Source: DASZZY01 sp036260395 (GTDB lineage: Bacteria > Actinomycetota > UBA4738 > CALAEC01). From it: a stretch of DNA of 11,104 nt. Position 1 is the stretch's first letter. Each line of letters begins with the position of its first letter. The notes under the pieces are model-generated. The model did not search any database, was not told the origin of the DNA, and saw only the letters and a list, made by a program, of their open reading frames with translations. Shown here one piece after another: positions 1 to 6,121 of this stretch. The stretch covers positions 1-11,104 of the forward strand of contig DASZZY010000190.1 in the NCBI GenBank assembly GCA_036260395.1, given 5' to 3'. The translations under genes and the position numbers were made by a program.

Positions 1-105
1 TTCGCCATGCGCAACACCGCCGAAGGACCCGTCCCTTCGATCGCGAAGGTCGTGCTGATCCAGCCGGCCGGGGAAGGCCACAGGGTGGTTGCCAGAACGC
101 CTTAG
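1..105 (+). CDS. C-terminal end of an unidentified protein (partial)
   Basis: An open frame enters at the left edge and ends at TAG 103-105, giving 34 residues with no stop. About 80 percent of its codons end in G or C, as in the real genes of this window, so it is probably the tail of a coding gene. The visible residues (MRNTAEGPVPSIAKVV, then QPAGEGHRVVARTP) are too few to assign a family. If the next gene used its earliest possible start (TTG at 89), the two would overlap by 17 nt, which would suggest one operon. It could also be a chance open frame, since long open frames are common in DNA this GC-rich. Confidence 0.4.
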   Translation, partial: FAMRNTAEGPVPSIAKVVLIQPAGEGHRVVARTP

Positions 106-154
106 CGCGCCGCAAGATTCGGCCGTGCTGAGGCTTCGGGACGTGCTCGGTCGG

Positions 155-613
155 ATGCAGCGCGGTCGCCTAATGCGGTTCTTCTGGCGGATCCACCCGC
201 GCATCTACCGGGCAACGAGAGGGCTGATCGGGACGCGGGCCGGGTTCGGGATGCCGATCCTCCTGCTGGACACCGTCGGGCGGAAGAGCGGGGAACCTCG
301 GACGAACGCGGTCTGCTACCTGCGAGACGGCGATCGGTACTTCATGATCGCGTCGAACGCCGGCCACGGAGCGCACCCCGCCTGGCTCCACAACCTGCGG
401 GCCAGTCCCGAGGCCACGATCCAGGTCGGGCGGCGCAGGCGCCCGGTCAGAGCCCGGGAGGCCCAAGGTGAGGAGCGCGAGCGGCTGTGGCGCAAGGCGG
501 TCGTCGTCTATCCCAGCTACGAGCTGTACCAACGACGGGCGCCGCAGCGCCGGATCCCGGTCGTCGTCCTCGAGCCGTTCACCGACCGCGTTGGCGGAGG
601 CAGAAGGATTTGA
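155..613 (+). CDS. Deazaflavin (F420H2)-dependent nitroreductase/quinone reductase family protein
   Basis: This is a small split-barrel protein of the Ddn/FGD-like group, whose members use reduced cofactor F420 to reduce quinones, nitro compounds or other electrophiles in the cytoplasm. From ATG 155 it has 152 residues, normal for the family. The diagnostic TVGRKSGEPRT motif lies at residues 40-50, SNAG at 68-71, HPAWLHNL at 74-81 with the following N-terminal halves of strands, then the VYPSYELYQRR helix (118-128) and the closing PVVVLEP strand (135-141). Other in-frame starts are TTG 89, GTG 125 and ATG 173. None has a convincing Shine-Dalgarno, so the start is uncertain; ATG 155 is chosen for length and codon. 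The last seven codons (TGA at 611-613) lie inside the oppositely oriented tRNA-Ser(GGA) gene, so the two convergent genes overlap by 22 bp. The true substrate cannot be read from sequence. Confidence 0.85.
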   Translation: MQRGRLMRFFWRIHPRIYRATRGLIGTRAGFGMPILLLDTVGRKSGEPRTNAVCYLRDGDRYFMIASNAGHGAHPAWLHNLRASPEATIQVGRRRRPVRAREAQGEERERLWRKAVVVYPSYELYQRRAPQRRIPVVVLEPFTDRVGGGRRI

Positions 614-683
614 ACCTTCGAGGCGGGTTCCCCCGCCTACGCGCTCTCCAGGCGCGCCCGTTCGGCCGCTCCGGCATGCCTCC
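592..683 (-). tRNA. tRNA-Ser (anticodon GGA)
   Basis: The minus strand folds as a class II tRNA of 92 nt with encoded CCA. The acceptor arms are GGAGGCA and TGCCTCC with discriminator G. The D stem is CCG/CGG, the anticodon stem CGCGC/GCGCG with loop CTGGAGA (anticodon GGA at plus positions 647-649), followed by a long serine-type variable arm (GGCGGG/CCCGCC) and a T arm GAAGG-TTCAAAT-CCTTC. It reads UCC and UCU. It lies 44 bp downstream of the tRNA-Ser(CGA) gene on the same strand and has its own TACAAT -10 box. Its 3' part overlaps the 3' end of the convergent reductase gene. Confidence 0.97.
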
Positions 684-692
684 GTGCGAGCG

Positions 693-698
693 ATTGTA
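693..698 (-). promoter_or_regulatory. -10 box of tRNA-Ser(GGA)
   Basis: The minus strand reads TACAAT, five of six matches to the sigma-70 -10 consensus, ending 9 nt before the mature tRNA 5' end. Transcription would start only a few bases upstream of the tRNA. I see no good -35 hexamer 16-18 nt upstream. The first three bases of the box are also the last three bases of the preceding hairpin (696-724). Confidence 0.5.
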
Positions 699-724
699 GC
701 CAGGGCGCATCCGGCCCTGGCTAC
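696..724 (-). terminator. Perfect 11-bp hairpin between the two tRNA-Ser genes
   Basis: Arms GTAGCCAGGGC (plus 696-706) and GCCCTGGCTAC (714-724) pair perfectly around a 7-nt loop. It begins 3 bp after the CCA end of tRNA-Ser(CGA) on the transcribed strand, where a terminator or a 3'-processing signal is expected. There is no T-run after it (AATCGCT follows), so it would be a U-poor terminator of the kind common in GC-rich actinobacteria. Termination is inferred; the hairpin is seen. Confidence 0.6.
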
Positions 725-727
725 GGG

Positions 728-819
728 TGGCGGAGGCGGTGCGATTTGAACGCACGAGGGGCCTCTCGACCCCTAACCGCTTTCGAGGCGGTCCCGTTCG
801 GCCGCTCCGGCACGCCTCC
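728..819 (-). tRNA. tRNA-Ser (anticodon CGA)
   Basis: A second class II tRNA of 92 nt with encoded CCA: acceptor arms GGAGGCG/CGCCTCC with discriminator G, D stem CCG/CGG, anticodon stem ACCGC/GCGGT with loop CTCGAAA (anticodon CGA at plus 783-785), long variable arm (GGGG...CCCC) and T arm GTGCG-TTCAAAT-CGCAC. It reads UCG. Its 5' third is almost identical to that of the neighbouring tRNA-Ser(GGA), including the whole D arm, pointing to duplication or to conserved SerRS identity elements. It lies directly downstream of tadA on the same strand, 62 bp after the tadA stop. Confidence 0.97.
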
Positions 820-826
820 GCCGACC

Positions 827-835
827 AGTGTACCA
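827..835 (-). promoter_or_regulatory. Extended -10 promoter of tRNA-Ser(CGA)
   Basis: The minus strand reads TGG-TACACT, an extended -10 (TGnTAnnnT) ending 7 nt before the mature tRNA 5' end, the right distance for an almost leaderless tRNA transcript. No -35 match is evident, as is usual for extended -10 promoters. The same element with 13 of 14 surrounding bases identical lies upstream of the DEAD-box helicase at 7394-7407. Confidence 0.55.
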
Positions 836-881
836 ACCGCGGCCGTCCGCTCTCCGGCTGCGGCCGTGCCGGCCCGGAGCC

Positions 882-1346
882 TCAGGGCGCCCGCCGGGTG
901 GCGAAGAACTCCCTGAGCAGGGCCCCGCACTCCTCCGCCAGCACGCCGCCGACGACCTCGAGCCGGTGGTTGAGCCGCGGATCGCGGACCAGATCCCCCA
1001 GCGACCCCGCGAACCCGGCCTTCGGGTCAGCCGCGCCGTAGACCAGGCGGTCGACGCGAGCGAGGACCATCGCGCCGGCGCACATCGCGCACGGCTCCAG
1101 CGTCACGTAGAGCGTGCACCCCACCAGCCGCCACGAGCCGACCGCGCCGGCGGCCGCCCGGAGGGCCAGGAGCTCCGCATGGGCGGTCGGGTCCTGGCGC
1201 TTCTCGCGCTCGTTCCCCGCGCTCGCCAGCACCTCGCCGTCCCGGATGACGGCGGCGCCCACCGGGACGTCCCCCCAGGCCAGGCACCGCCGGGCCGCCT
1301 CGAGGGCCACGCGCATCCCCGGCTCGTGACCCGGCGGACTAGTCAT
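882..1346 (-). CDS. tadA: tRNA-specific adenosine deaminase TadA
   Basis: A zinc deaminase that converts adenosine 34 of tRNA-Arg(ACG) to inosine in the cytoplasm. From ATG 1346 it has 154 residues, the usual size. The zinc and proton-shuttle motif TAHAE lies at 54-58 (His56, Glu58) and PCAMC at 85-89 (Cys86, Cys89), nearly the numbering of E. coli TadA (His57, Glu59, Cys87, Cys90). The substrate-side Asn45 in SAGNERE and the C-terminal helix ending REFF are also present. The frame is open back to 1412, but the extra 22 residues look non-coding; ATG 1316 is another possible start. The two serine tRNAs downstream carry G34 and C34, so they are not substrates; the adjacency is positional only. 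A CMP/dCMP or guanine deaminase is less likely given the TadA-like N-terminus and PCAMCAGA motif. Confidence 0.9.
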   Translation of the reverse strand: MTSPPGHEPGMRVALEAARRCLAWGDVPVGAAVIRDGEVLASAGNEREKRQDPTAHAELLALRAAAGAVGSWRLVGCTLYVTLEPCAMCAGAMVLARVDRLVYGAADPKAGFAGSLGDLVRDPRLNHRLEVVGGVLAEECGALLREFFATRRAP

Positions 1347-1362
1347 TCGGGAGCACCCGGAA

Positions 1363-1405
1363 ATGGTCCCCGGGGACCATCGCGTCGGCCCTCCGACCGG
1401 CCGAC
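1363..1405. promoter_or_regulatory. Divergent tadA/kinase control region with two dyads
   Basis: The 71 bp between the tadA start and the kinase start hold an 18-bp perfect palindrome (ATGGTCCCCGGGGACCAT, 1363-1380) and, 3 bp further on, a 7-bp inverted repeat GTCGGCC / GGCCGAC (1384-1390 and 1399-1405) with an 8-nt spacer. The first has the size and symmetry of a dimer-binding operator. The second overlaps GACAAT (1403-1408), a possible -10 box for the kinase. Function is inferred from symmetry and position. Confidence 0.45.
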
Positions 1406-1417
1406 AATCCAACCAGC

Positions 1418-3196
1418 GTGGAAGGGGACATCCTCACCTCGTACCGGCTGCGGACGGTCCGCATCGGCGTCTGGGCCACCGTCTTCGTCCTCATCGCGCT
1501 CGTCGTCTACCCGTTCGTCCCCGGCGGCGAGTCCGTCGACACCGGGCCTTATCTCATCACGCTGGCCGTGGCGGCCGCGGGCGTGGCGGTGATCGCCGCG
1601 CTGCCGTGGCCCCGGCTGTTCCGGGCGGGCACGGGCCTGCCCGTCATGTACGCATGGTCGGCGGCCGACATCCTGCTGGTCACGTTCGTCGTCCGCTACA
1701 GCGGCACGGCGGGCTCGGGGATGTTCTTCCTGTACGCCTTCACGACGGTGTTCTTCATGGTGAGCTACCCGAGGCGCGCGCAGGCGGCCCTCCTCGGGCT
1801 GACCTTCGCCTCCTACCTTTCCGTGCTGGCCGCGATGGGATGGCCCGGCTCCGTGGGCGGGGTGATCGTGCGGCTCTCGCTGGTCGGCATCCTGGCCTAC
1901 TTCGCGCGGTTCCTCTCCGACGAGCTGCGACGCGAGATCGCCGGGCGGGCGGAGGCGCACGCCGAGTCAGAGCGGCGGGCCGCGCTGCTGGAGGCGGTGG
2001 CCCGGGCGGCGGGGAGCGTGAGCGACCTCGACTCCGGCCGCGTCCTGCGGCGGGTGGTCTCGGCGGCGCAGGACATCGGGTTCGAGGCAGCGGACCTCGG
2101 TCGGTTCGATGAGGCAGGCGATCTGTTCGTCACGCTGGAAGCCCGCGGCATGCCGGACGGCTACGACACCGCGCGCCCCCATCCAGCTTCGGCGGGCATC
2201 AGTGGGCTGGTCCGCGAGCAGCGCCGGGCCGTCGTCCTGAACGACTACGCCGGGCAGGAGCGCGCGATCGCGGGGATCCGGCGGGCCGGCTTCCGCGCGG
2301 TGGTCGGCGTGCCGGTGTGGATCCGGGGGCGCCTGTCGGGGGTCCTGGCGGCGGGCAGCCGCGACCGGCGCCACATCCGCTCCGAGGACGTCGAGGCCCT
2401 CGAGCTGCTGGCGGCCATCGCCGGCCGGGCGCTGGAGAACGCCCAGCGGTTTGAGGACGAGCACCGCACGGTGGAGCGGCTGGCCGAGCTCGACCGGATG
2501 AAGAGCGACTTCATCTCGACGGCGTCGCACGAGCTCCGGACGCCCCTGACCGTGATCCACGGCATGGGCTTCACGCTCGAGCAGCAGTGGGAGCGGCTGG
2601 ACGAGGAGACGCGGCTCGAGCTGATCCAGCGCCTCAACGAGAACACTCGGACGCTCCACGGCATCGTGAACACCCTCCTCGACTTCTCGCGCCTGGAGAG
2701 CGGCCGCATCGAGGTCGACCGGCGGCCGGTCCCCCTCCCCGGCATGATCGCCGGGATCCTGTCCCGGGTGGAGCCGCTGCTGGGCGACCACGCGATCGCC
2801 GTCGAGATCGAGGAGGACCTGACGGTCGACGCCGACCGCCTCCTGCTGGACCGGGTGCTGGAGAACCTGATCGTCAACGCCGCCAAGCACACGCCGCCGG
2901 GGACCTCGATCGTGGTGTGGGGCCGGCGAGAGGGCCCGGCGGCGGCCATCGCCGTCGCCGACACGGGCCCGGGGATCCCACCGGAGGACCTCCGTCACCT
3001 CGGCTCGCGGTTCTTCCGGGGCGGCGAGCCGAACACCCGCCGCAGCGGCGGCACGGGGCTCGGGCTGGCCCTGGTCGGAGAGATCCTGCGGGTCCACGGT
3101 TCCGCGCTCGAGGTCCGGAGCGAGGTGGGCCACGGCTCGCGCTTCTCGTTCAGGTTGCCGCTGGCGGAGGTCGCGGCCGAGCACCAGCCCGCCTGA
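1418..3196 (+). CDS. Membrane sensor histidine kinase with GAF domain
   Basis: A 592-residue sensor kinase. The N-terminal 165 residues hold about six hydrophobic segments (roughly 14-33, 44-62, 73-92, 100-117, 121-140, 147-165). A charged linker leads to a GAF-type domain (about 185-340, with GVPVWIRGRLSGVLAAG near 297-313). A HisKA domain follows with phospho-acceptor His371 in DFISTASHELRTP, then a HATPase domain with N box NLIVNAAKH (483-491), G1 DTGPGI (515-520) and G2 GGTGLGLALV (544-553). All catalytic motifs are intact. No response regulator is encoded in the window, so it is an orphan here; the signal is unknown. The start is GTG 1418 with no Shine-Dalgarno before it. GACAAT 10 nt upstream could place the transcript start near the GTG, making the mRNA leaderless. 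The S15 hydrolase follows after 53 bp. Confidence 0.92.
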   Translation: MEGDILTSYRLRTVRIGVWATVFVLIALVVYPFVPGGESVDTGPYLITLAVAAAGVAVIAALPWPRLFRAGTGLPVMYAWSAADILLVTFVVRYSGTAGSGMFFLYAFTTVFFMVSYPRRAQAALLGLTFASYLSVLAAMGWPGSVGGVIVRLSLVGILAYFARFLSDELRREIAGRAEAHAESERRAALLEAVARAAGSVSDLDSGRVLRRVVSAAQDIGFEAADLGRFDEAGDLFVTLEARGMPDGYDTARPHPASAGISGLVREQRRAVVLNDYAGQERAIAGIRRAGFRAVVGVPVWIRGRLSGVLAAGSRDRRHIRSEDVEALELLAAIAGRALENAQRFEDEHRTVERLAELDRMKSDFISTASHELRTPLTVIHGMGFTLEQQWERLDEETRLELIQRLNENTRTLHGIVNTLLDFSRLESGRIEVDRRPVPLPGMIAGILSRVEPLLGDHAIAVEIEEDLTVDADRLLLDRVLENLIVNAAKHTPPGTSIVVWGRREGPAAAIAVADTGPGIPPEDLRHLGSRFFRGGEPNTRRSGGTGLGLALVGEILRVHGSALEVRSEVGHGSRFSFRLPLAEVAAEHQPA

Positions 3197-3249
3197 CGGG
3201 ACCAGCGAGCTCGGCAGGGGTGACCGCCCCGCGCGTCGAATCCTCTGGC

Positions 3250-5181
3250 ATGCCCGCCCCGACCGCGATCCGCGGCCTGGTGTCCGGCTTGTGCCTCCTC
3301 CTGGCATCGGCGGCCGTGGTGCCGGTGGCCACCGCCCAGCAAGCGCCACCGGGGACCGCCGAAAAGGGCTCCAACCCTCCGGCACCGACCGACTACGTCC
3401 GGATGAGCGACGGCACGCTGATCGCCGTGAACGTCCAGGTCCCCACGACGTATCGGAAGGGCCGGCGCTACCCGACGATCTTCGAGATCAGCGGCTACGA
3501 GGGGGGCTCGGCGGGGGATCGAACCCTGGTCGGGGAGGCCGGGTTCGGCGACCGCTACACGACCGTGGCTCGGGGCAGCCGGATCCTGACCCGGATCTTC
3601 AATCGCCACTACGTGACGGTGCACGCCAACGTGCGGGGCACCGGGTGCTCGGGCGGGGAGTTCGACCTGTTCAGCTGGCAATCGGCGCTTGACGGCCGGG
3701 AGGTGATCGAGTGGATCGCCCGCCAGCCGTGGTCGAACGGCAGGGTCGGGATCTACGGCCACTCCTACGGCGGGCTGACCGGGTTCATGGTGGCTGCCAC
3801 CCGGCCGCCGCAGCTGGTGGCGGCCAGCGTGTCCGGACTCATCGAGGACCTGTACCGGGGACAGGCCTACCCCGGAGGCGTCCCCAACACCGGCTTCCCG
3901 GTGCTGTGGACGCTCGGGATCCGGCCGTTCTACGACCTGGCGGGCGGGTCGGGGCAGGCGCTCGTCACGCGCCAGGACCCGGTCTGCGCGCGGAACACCG
4001 CCACGCACACCCGGACCATCGCCGACGACCCCGTCCTCCAGGGCCTGGCCGGCCCCACCGACAACGAGTGGTGGCGGGCCCGGTCCCTGTCGACCCACGC
4101 CGCACGCATCGACGTCCCCATCCACATCGCGGGGGCCTGGCAGGACGAGGAGACCGGCCCCCGGTTCCCCCGGCTGTTCGAGCTGGTCGAGGGGGTCGCA
4201 AAGCGGATGGTGGCCTCCAACGGCGACCACGGCACGCAGTGGATCGCGCCGCAGGTCTGGCGGGACCGCCGCCGGTGGATGGACCACTGGATGCGCGGCG
4301 AGGAGAACGGGTTCGGCACGCTCGAGGAGCGCCACAGCTCGGTGGTGACGCTGCTCGAGATGAACGACCCCGTGCCACCACCGCCCGGCCCGGCAGCCAC
4401 CCATCCCACCCAGGTCCCCCGGGCAAACGGACGGATCGAGTCGCGCACCTTTCCGCTGGAAGCGACGCGGTGGACGGATTGGTACCTGCGCGCGGGTGGA
4501 CGCCTGCGCCGGGCGCCGCCCCGCGCCGACGAGGGCTCCGACGTCTACCTCTCCGGCAGCCGCCGCCAGTCCTGGAACTTCCAGGCCGGCCCCGGATTCG
4601 GCCCGCCGCTCACGACGGCCGATGGGCCGGACGAGCTGACCTACACCACCCGGCGGTTCCGCCGCTCGAAGGCCCTGGTCGGTCCCATCACCGCCACGCT
4701 CTTCATGTCGAGCACGAGCCCCGACACCGACGTGTTCGTCCAGCTGATCGACGTGGGCCCCGATGGCAGCCGCACGTTCCTCCAGCGGGGGCTGCTCAAG
4801 GCAAGCCACCGGGCGCTCGACCGCGAGCGCTCCGACTGGGTGCAGACGACCGATGGACGCGTGATGTACCGGCCCTTCCATCCCCACACCAACCCCACGG
4901 CGGTCGTGCCGGGCGAGGTGTTCCGCATGGCCATCGAGGTCTGGCCCGTGGGCCACGTGTTCCGTCCCGGGCATCGACTGATGGTCAACGTCCACGCGCC
5001 GCCGACGCTCGACAGCTACTACGCGTACGCCCCGCGGTACCTGCCGGGGGCGAACACGGTGTTCCACGACGCTGAGCGGCCCTCGCGGATCATGCTTCCG
5101 CTGGTGCCGATCCGGGGGCTCCGCCTCGGCCCGCCGGTCCCCTGCGGCCAGCTGACGGCCGTCCGGTGCGTCCCCGGGTAA
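3250..5181 (+). CDS. Secreted CocE/NonD-type hydrolase (S15, X-Pro dipeptidyl-peptidase-like)
   Basis: A 643-residue serine hydrolase of the S15/CocE group, which cleaves acyl or peptide bonds (X-Pro dipeptidyl peptidases, cocaine esterase, glutaryl acylases). A signal peptide (Arg8, hydrophobic core 10-27, probable cleavage VATA-QQ after residue 29) implies export. The alpha/beta-hydrolase domain starts at VRMSDGTLIAVNV (50-62), with RGTGCSGG at 129-136 and nucleophile Ser172 in GHSYGG. The best candidates for the other triad members are Asp299 (GAWQDE) and His327 (NGDHG). The C-terminal jelly-roll domain includes MSSTSPDTDVFVQLID (486-501). Cys632 and Cys640 near the end may form a disulfide. 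ATG 3250 gives a clean signal peptide; GTG 3220 is an alternative, and neither has good Shine-Dalgarno spacing. Substrate cannot be told from sequence. It may be co-transcribed with the kinase. Confidence 0.9.
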   Translation: MPAPTAIRGLVSGLCLLLASAAVVPVATAQQAPPGTAEKGSNPPAPTDYVRMSDGTLIAVNVQVPTTYRKGRRYPTIFEISGYEGGSAGDRTLVGEAGFGDRYTTVARGSRILTRIFNRHYVTVHANVRGTGCSGGEFDLFSWQSALDGREVIEWIARQPWSNGRVGIYGHSYGGLTGFMVAATRPPQLVAASVSGLIEDLYRGQAYPGGVPNTGFPVLWTLGIRPFYDLAGGSGQALVTRQDPVCARNTATHTRTIADDPVLQGLAGPTDNEWWRARSLSTHAARIDVPIHIAGAWQDEETGPRFPRLFELVEGVAKRMVASNGDHGTQWIAPQVWRDRRRWMDHWMRGEENGFGTLEERHSSVVTLLEMNDPVPPPPGPAATHPTQVPRANGRIESRTFPLEATRWTDWYLRAGGRLRRAPPRADEGSDVYLSGSRRQSWNFQAGPGFGPPLTTADGPDELTYTTRRFRRSKALVGPITATLFMSSTSPDTDVFVQLIDVGPDGSRTFLQRGLLKASHRALDRERSDWVQTTDGRVMYRPFHPHTNPTAVVPGEVFRMAIEVWPVGHVFRPGHRLMVNVHAPPTLDSYYAYAPRYLPGANTVFHDAERPSRIMLPLVPIRGLRLGPPVPCGQLTAVRCVPG

Positions 5182-5270
5182 GCAGCCACACCGTCCCGAG
5201 GCGTGGTCGACCCGCTTCAGGGCGCCGGTGCGGTGACCGATAACCAGGTTCGGCGCTCTTTCGATCAGGT

Positions 5271-5816
5271 ATGGATATCCAGCGCGAACGTCGTCATGCT
5301 GCGTCCGTGGCCACCACCACGGACGTTCGTCCCGCCGCCCCGTCCCCGGAGGCACCGGTCCGGAGACGTGGCCGTGTCGTCTTCGCGGTCCCCTGGGCCG
5401 TCGCGGCGCTGTTGGGCGCTGCCGTGGCGTGGGCGGTTCCCCAGGCCCGCGAGTCGGATCGCCTGAGCGCCGCATCCTCGGCCCTGGACGGCCGGCTGGG
5501 CGAAGCGCAGACAGCGCTTCAGACGGCCGAGGACCGGCTGGCCGCCCTCGAGGAGCGGTTGCGGAACGCGCGCGAGCAGAGCGCAGAGCTGGCCAAGACG
5601 GAGCGGCAGAACGAGCGCCTGATCAAGGAGCTCGAAGCCCGGGTCGAAGACCTGGAAGCCGCGGCGGCGGCGGCGGCGGCCGAAGAGGCCGCGGCATCCC
5701 AGGCCGGCGAGCAGCAGCCGACCTTCGTCGGCCCTACCGCCCCTCCGGACCCGCCCGAGTACTGCTTCTGGTCGACCGACCTCTCGTCCGGCGAGCGGAA
5801 ACGGGTGTGCCTATGA
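5271..5816 (+). CDS. Single-pass membrane coiled-coil protein of unknown function, Cys-pair C-terminus
   Basis: I do not recognise a family. The 181-residue product has a polar, Pro- and Arg-containing N-terminus (1-35), one transmembrane segment (about 36-57), a long heptad-rich coiled coil (about 60-129), an alanine tract (130-137 and on), a Gln/Pro-rich linker and a C-terminal segment with Cys165 and Cys180. By the positive-inside rule (RRRGR at 31-35) the N-terminus is cytoplasmic and the coiled coil outside, where the cysteines could pair. The alanine tract is encoded by six GCG codons in a row, a slippage-prone repeat. The stop overlaps the next gene's start (ATGA). There is no good Shine-Dalgarno at ATG 5271; GTG 5307 is an in-frame alternative. 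It resembles FtsB/DivIC- or LapA-like topology only in general shape. Confidence 0.75.
   Translation: MDIQRERRHAASVATTTDVRPAAPSPEAPVRRRGRVVFAVPWAVAALLGAAVAWAVPQARESDRLSAASSALDGRLGEAQTALQTAEDRLAALEERLRNAREQSAELAKTERQNERLIKELEARVEDLEAAAAAAAAEEAAASQAGEQQPTFVGPTAPPDPPEYCFWSTDLSSGERKRVCL
5658..5681 (+). repeat. GCG trinucleotide tract encoding polyalanine
   Basis: Six consecutive GCG codons flanked by GCC codons encode eight alanines (residues 130-137 of the coiled-coil protein) at the junction between coiled coil and C-terminal linker. Copy number changes would keep the frame. Confidence 0.6.
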
Positions 5817-6115
5817 GCGGCGGTAAGTGGCTCCTGCTCGGTGGCGTGATCGTCACCATCTCGCTGGCCGCGGTGGTGGCGGTCCATGCGCCGCGGGCCG
5901 TCGGCCTGCCTGACCGGGCAGCCGACCTGGCGGCGGAGGAACGCCACCTCTCCCAGCTCGAGCGCGAGACGGACGCTCTCGAGGAGAAGCGCGAGGAGAA
6001 GAGGGAGCTTCTCGCCGAGGTGCGGGACGAGGAGGCCGCGCTCTCGAAACGCGTGAAGAAGCAGGAGCGGCTGATCGAGAGCCTGGAAGACCGGATCGAG
6101 GAGCTCGGCGGCTAG
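5813..6115 (+). CDS. Small single-pass membrane coiled-coil protein of unknown function
   Basis: A 100-residue protein with an N-terminal transmembrane segment (about 6-26) and a highly charged coiled coil from about 35 to the end. Its ATG overlaps the TGA of the preceding gene (ATGA at 5813-5816), so the two are almost certainly translated in a coupled way. The end of its coiled coil (QERLIESLEDRIEEL, 84-98) resembles residues 114-128 of the upstream protein (NERLIKELEARVEDL), suggesting that the two are related or dimerise with each other. It has no cysteine. The size and shape recall FtsB/DivIC/FtsL-type bitopic proteins, but no septum-protein motif is visible, so this is only an analogy. 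It ends 6 bp from the convergent helicase stop, with no terminator between. Confidence 0.75.
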   Translation: MSGGKWLLLGGVIVTISLAAVVAVHAPRAVGLPDRAADLAAEERHLSQLERETDALEEKREEKRELLAEVRDEEAALSKRVKKQERLIESLEDRIEELGG

Positions 6116-6121
6116 CCGACC

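Noticed and set aside
592..819. Tandem tRNA-Ser genes as an integration site for a mobile element
   Set aside because: The repeated sequence is simply the homologous tRNA halves; no integrase, no displaced tRNA fragment and no foreign cargo is visible nearby.
592..1346. Functional link in which TadA modifies the neighbouring tRNA-Ser genes
   Set aside because: The two tRNAs have GGA and CGA anticodons, without adenosine at position 34, so they cannot be substrates for A-to-I editing.
2587..3249. Upstream extension of the S15 hydrolase frame into the kinase gene
   Set aside because: The extension lies in another frame of the kinase coding region and is low-complexity; the signal peptide at ATG 3250 marks the true start.
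1967..3385. Long minus-strand open frame opposite the histidine kinase
   Set aside because: It is the antisense shadow of the HisKA/HATPase region; the plus-strand kinase motifs are intact.
5182..5270. Possible terminator or promoter between the S15 hydrolase and the coiled-coil pair
   Set aside because: Only a four-base stem and poor -10 candidates such as GATAAC could be found; not enough to support a call.
2995..5475. Very long open frame on the minus strand opposite the S15 hydrolase
   Set aside because: Its composition is the Arg/Pro/Gly/His-rich pattern of antisense frames in GC-rich DNA, and the plus strand carries clear S15 motifs and a signal peptide.
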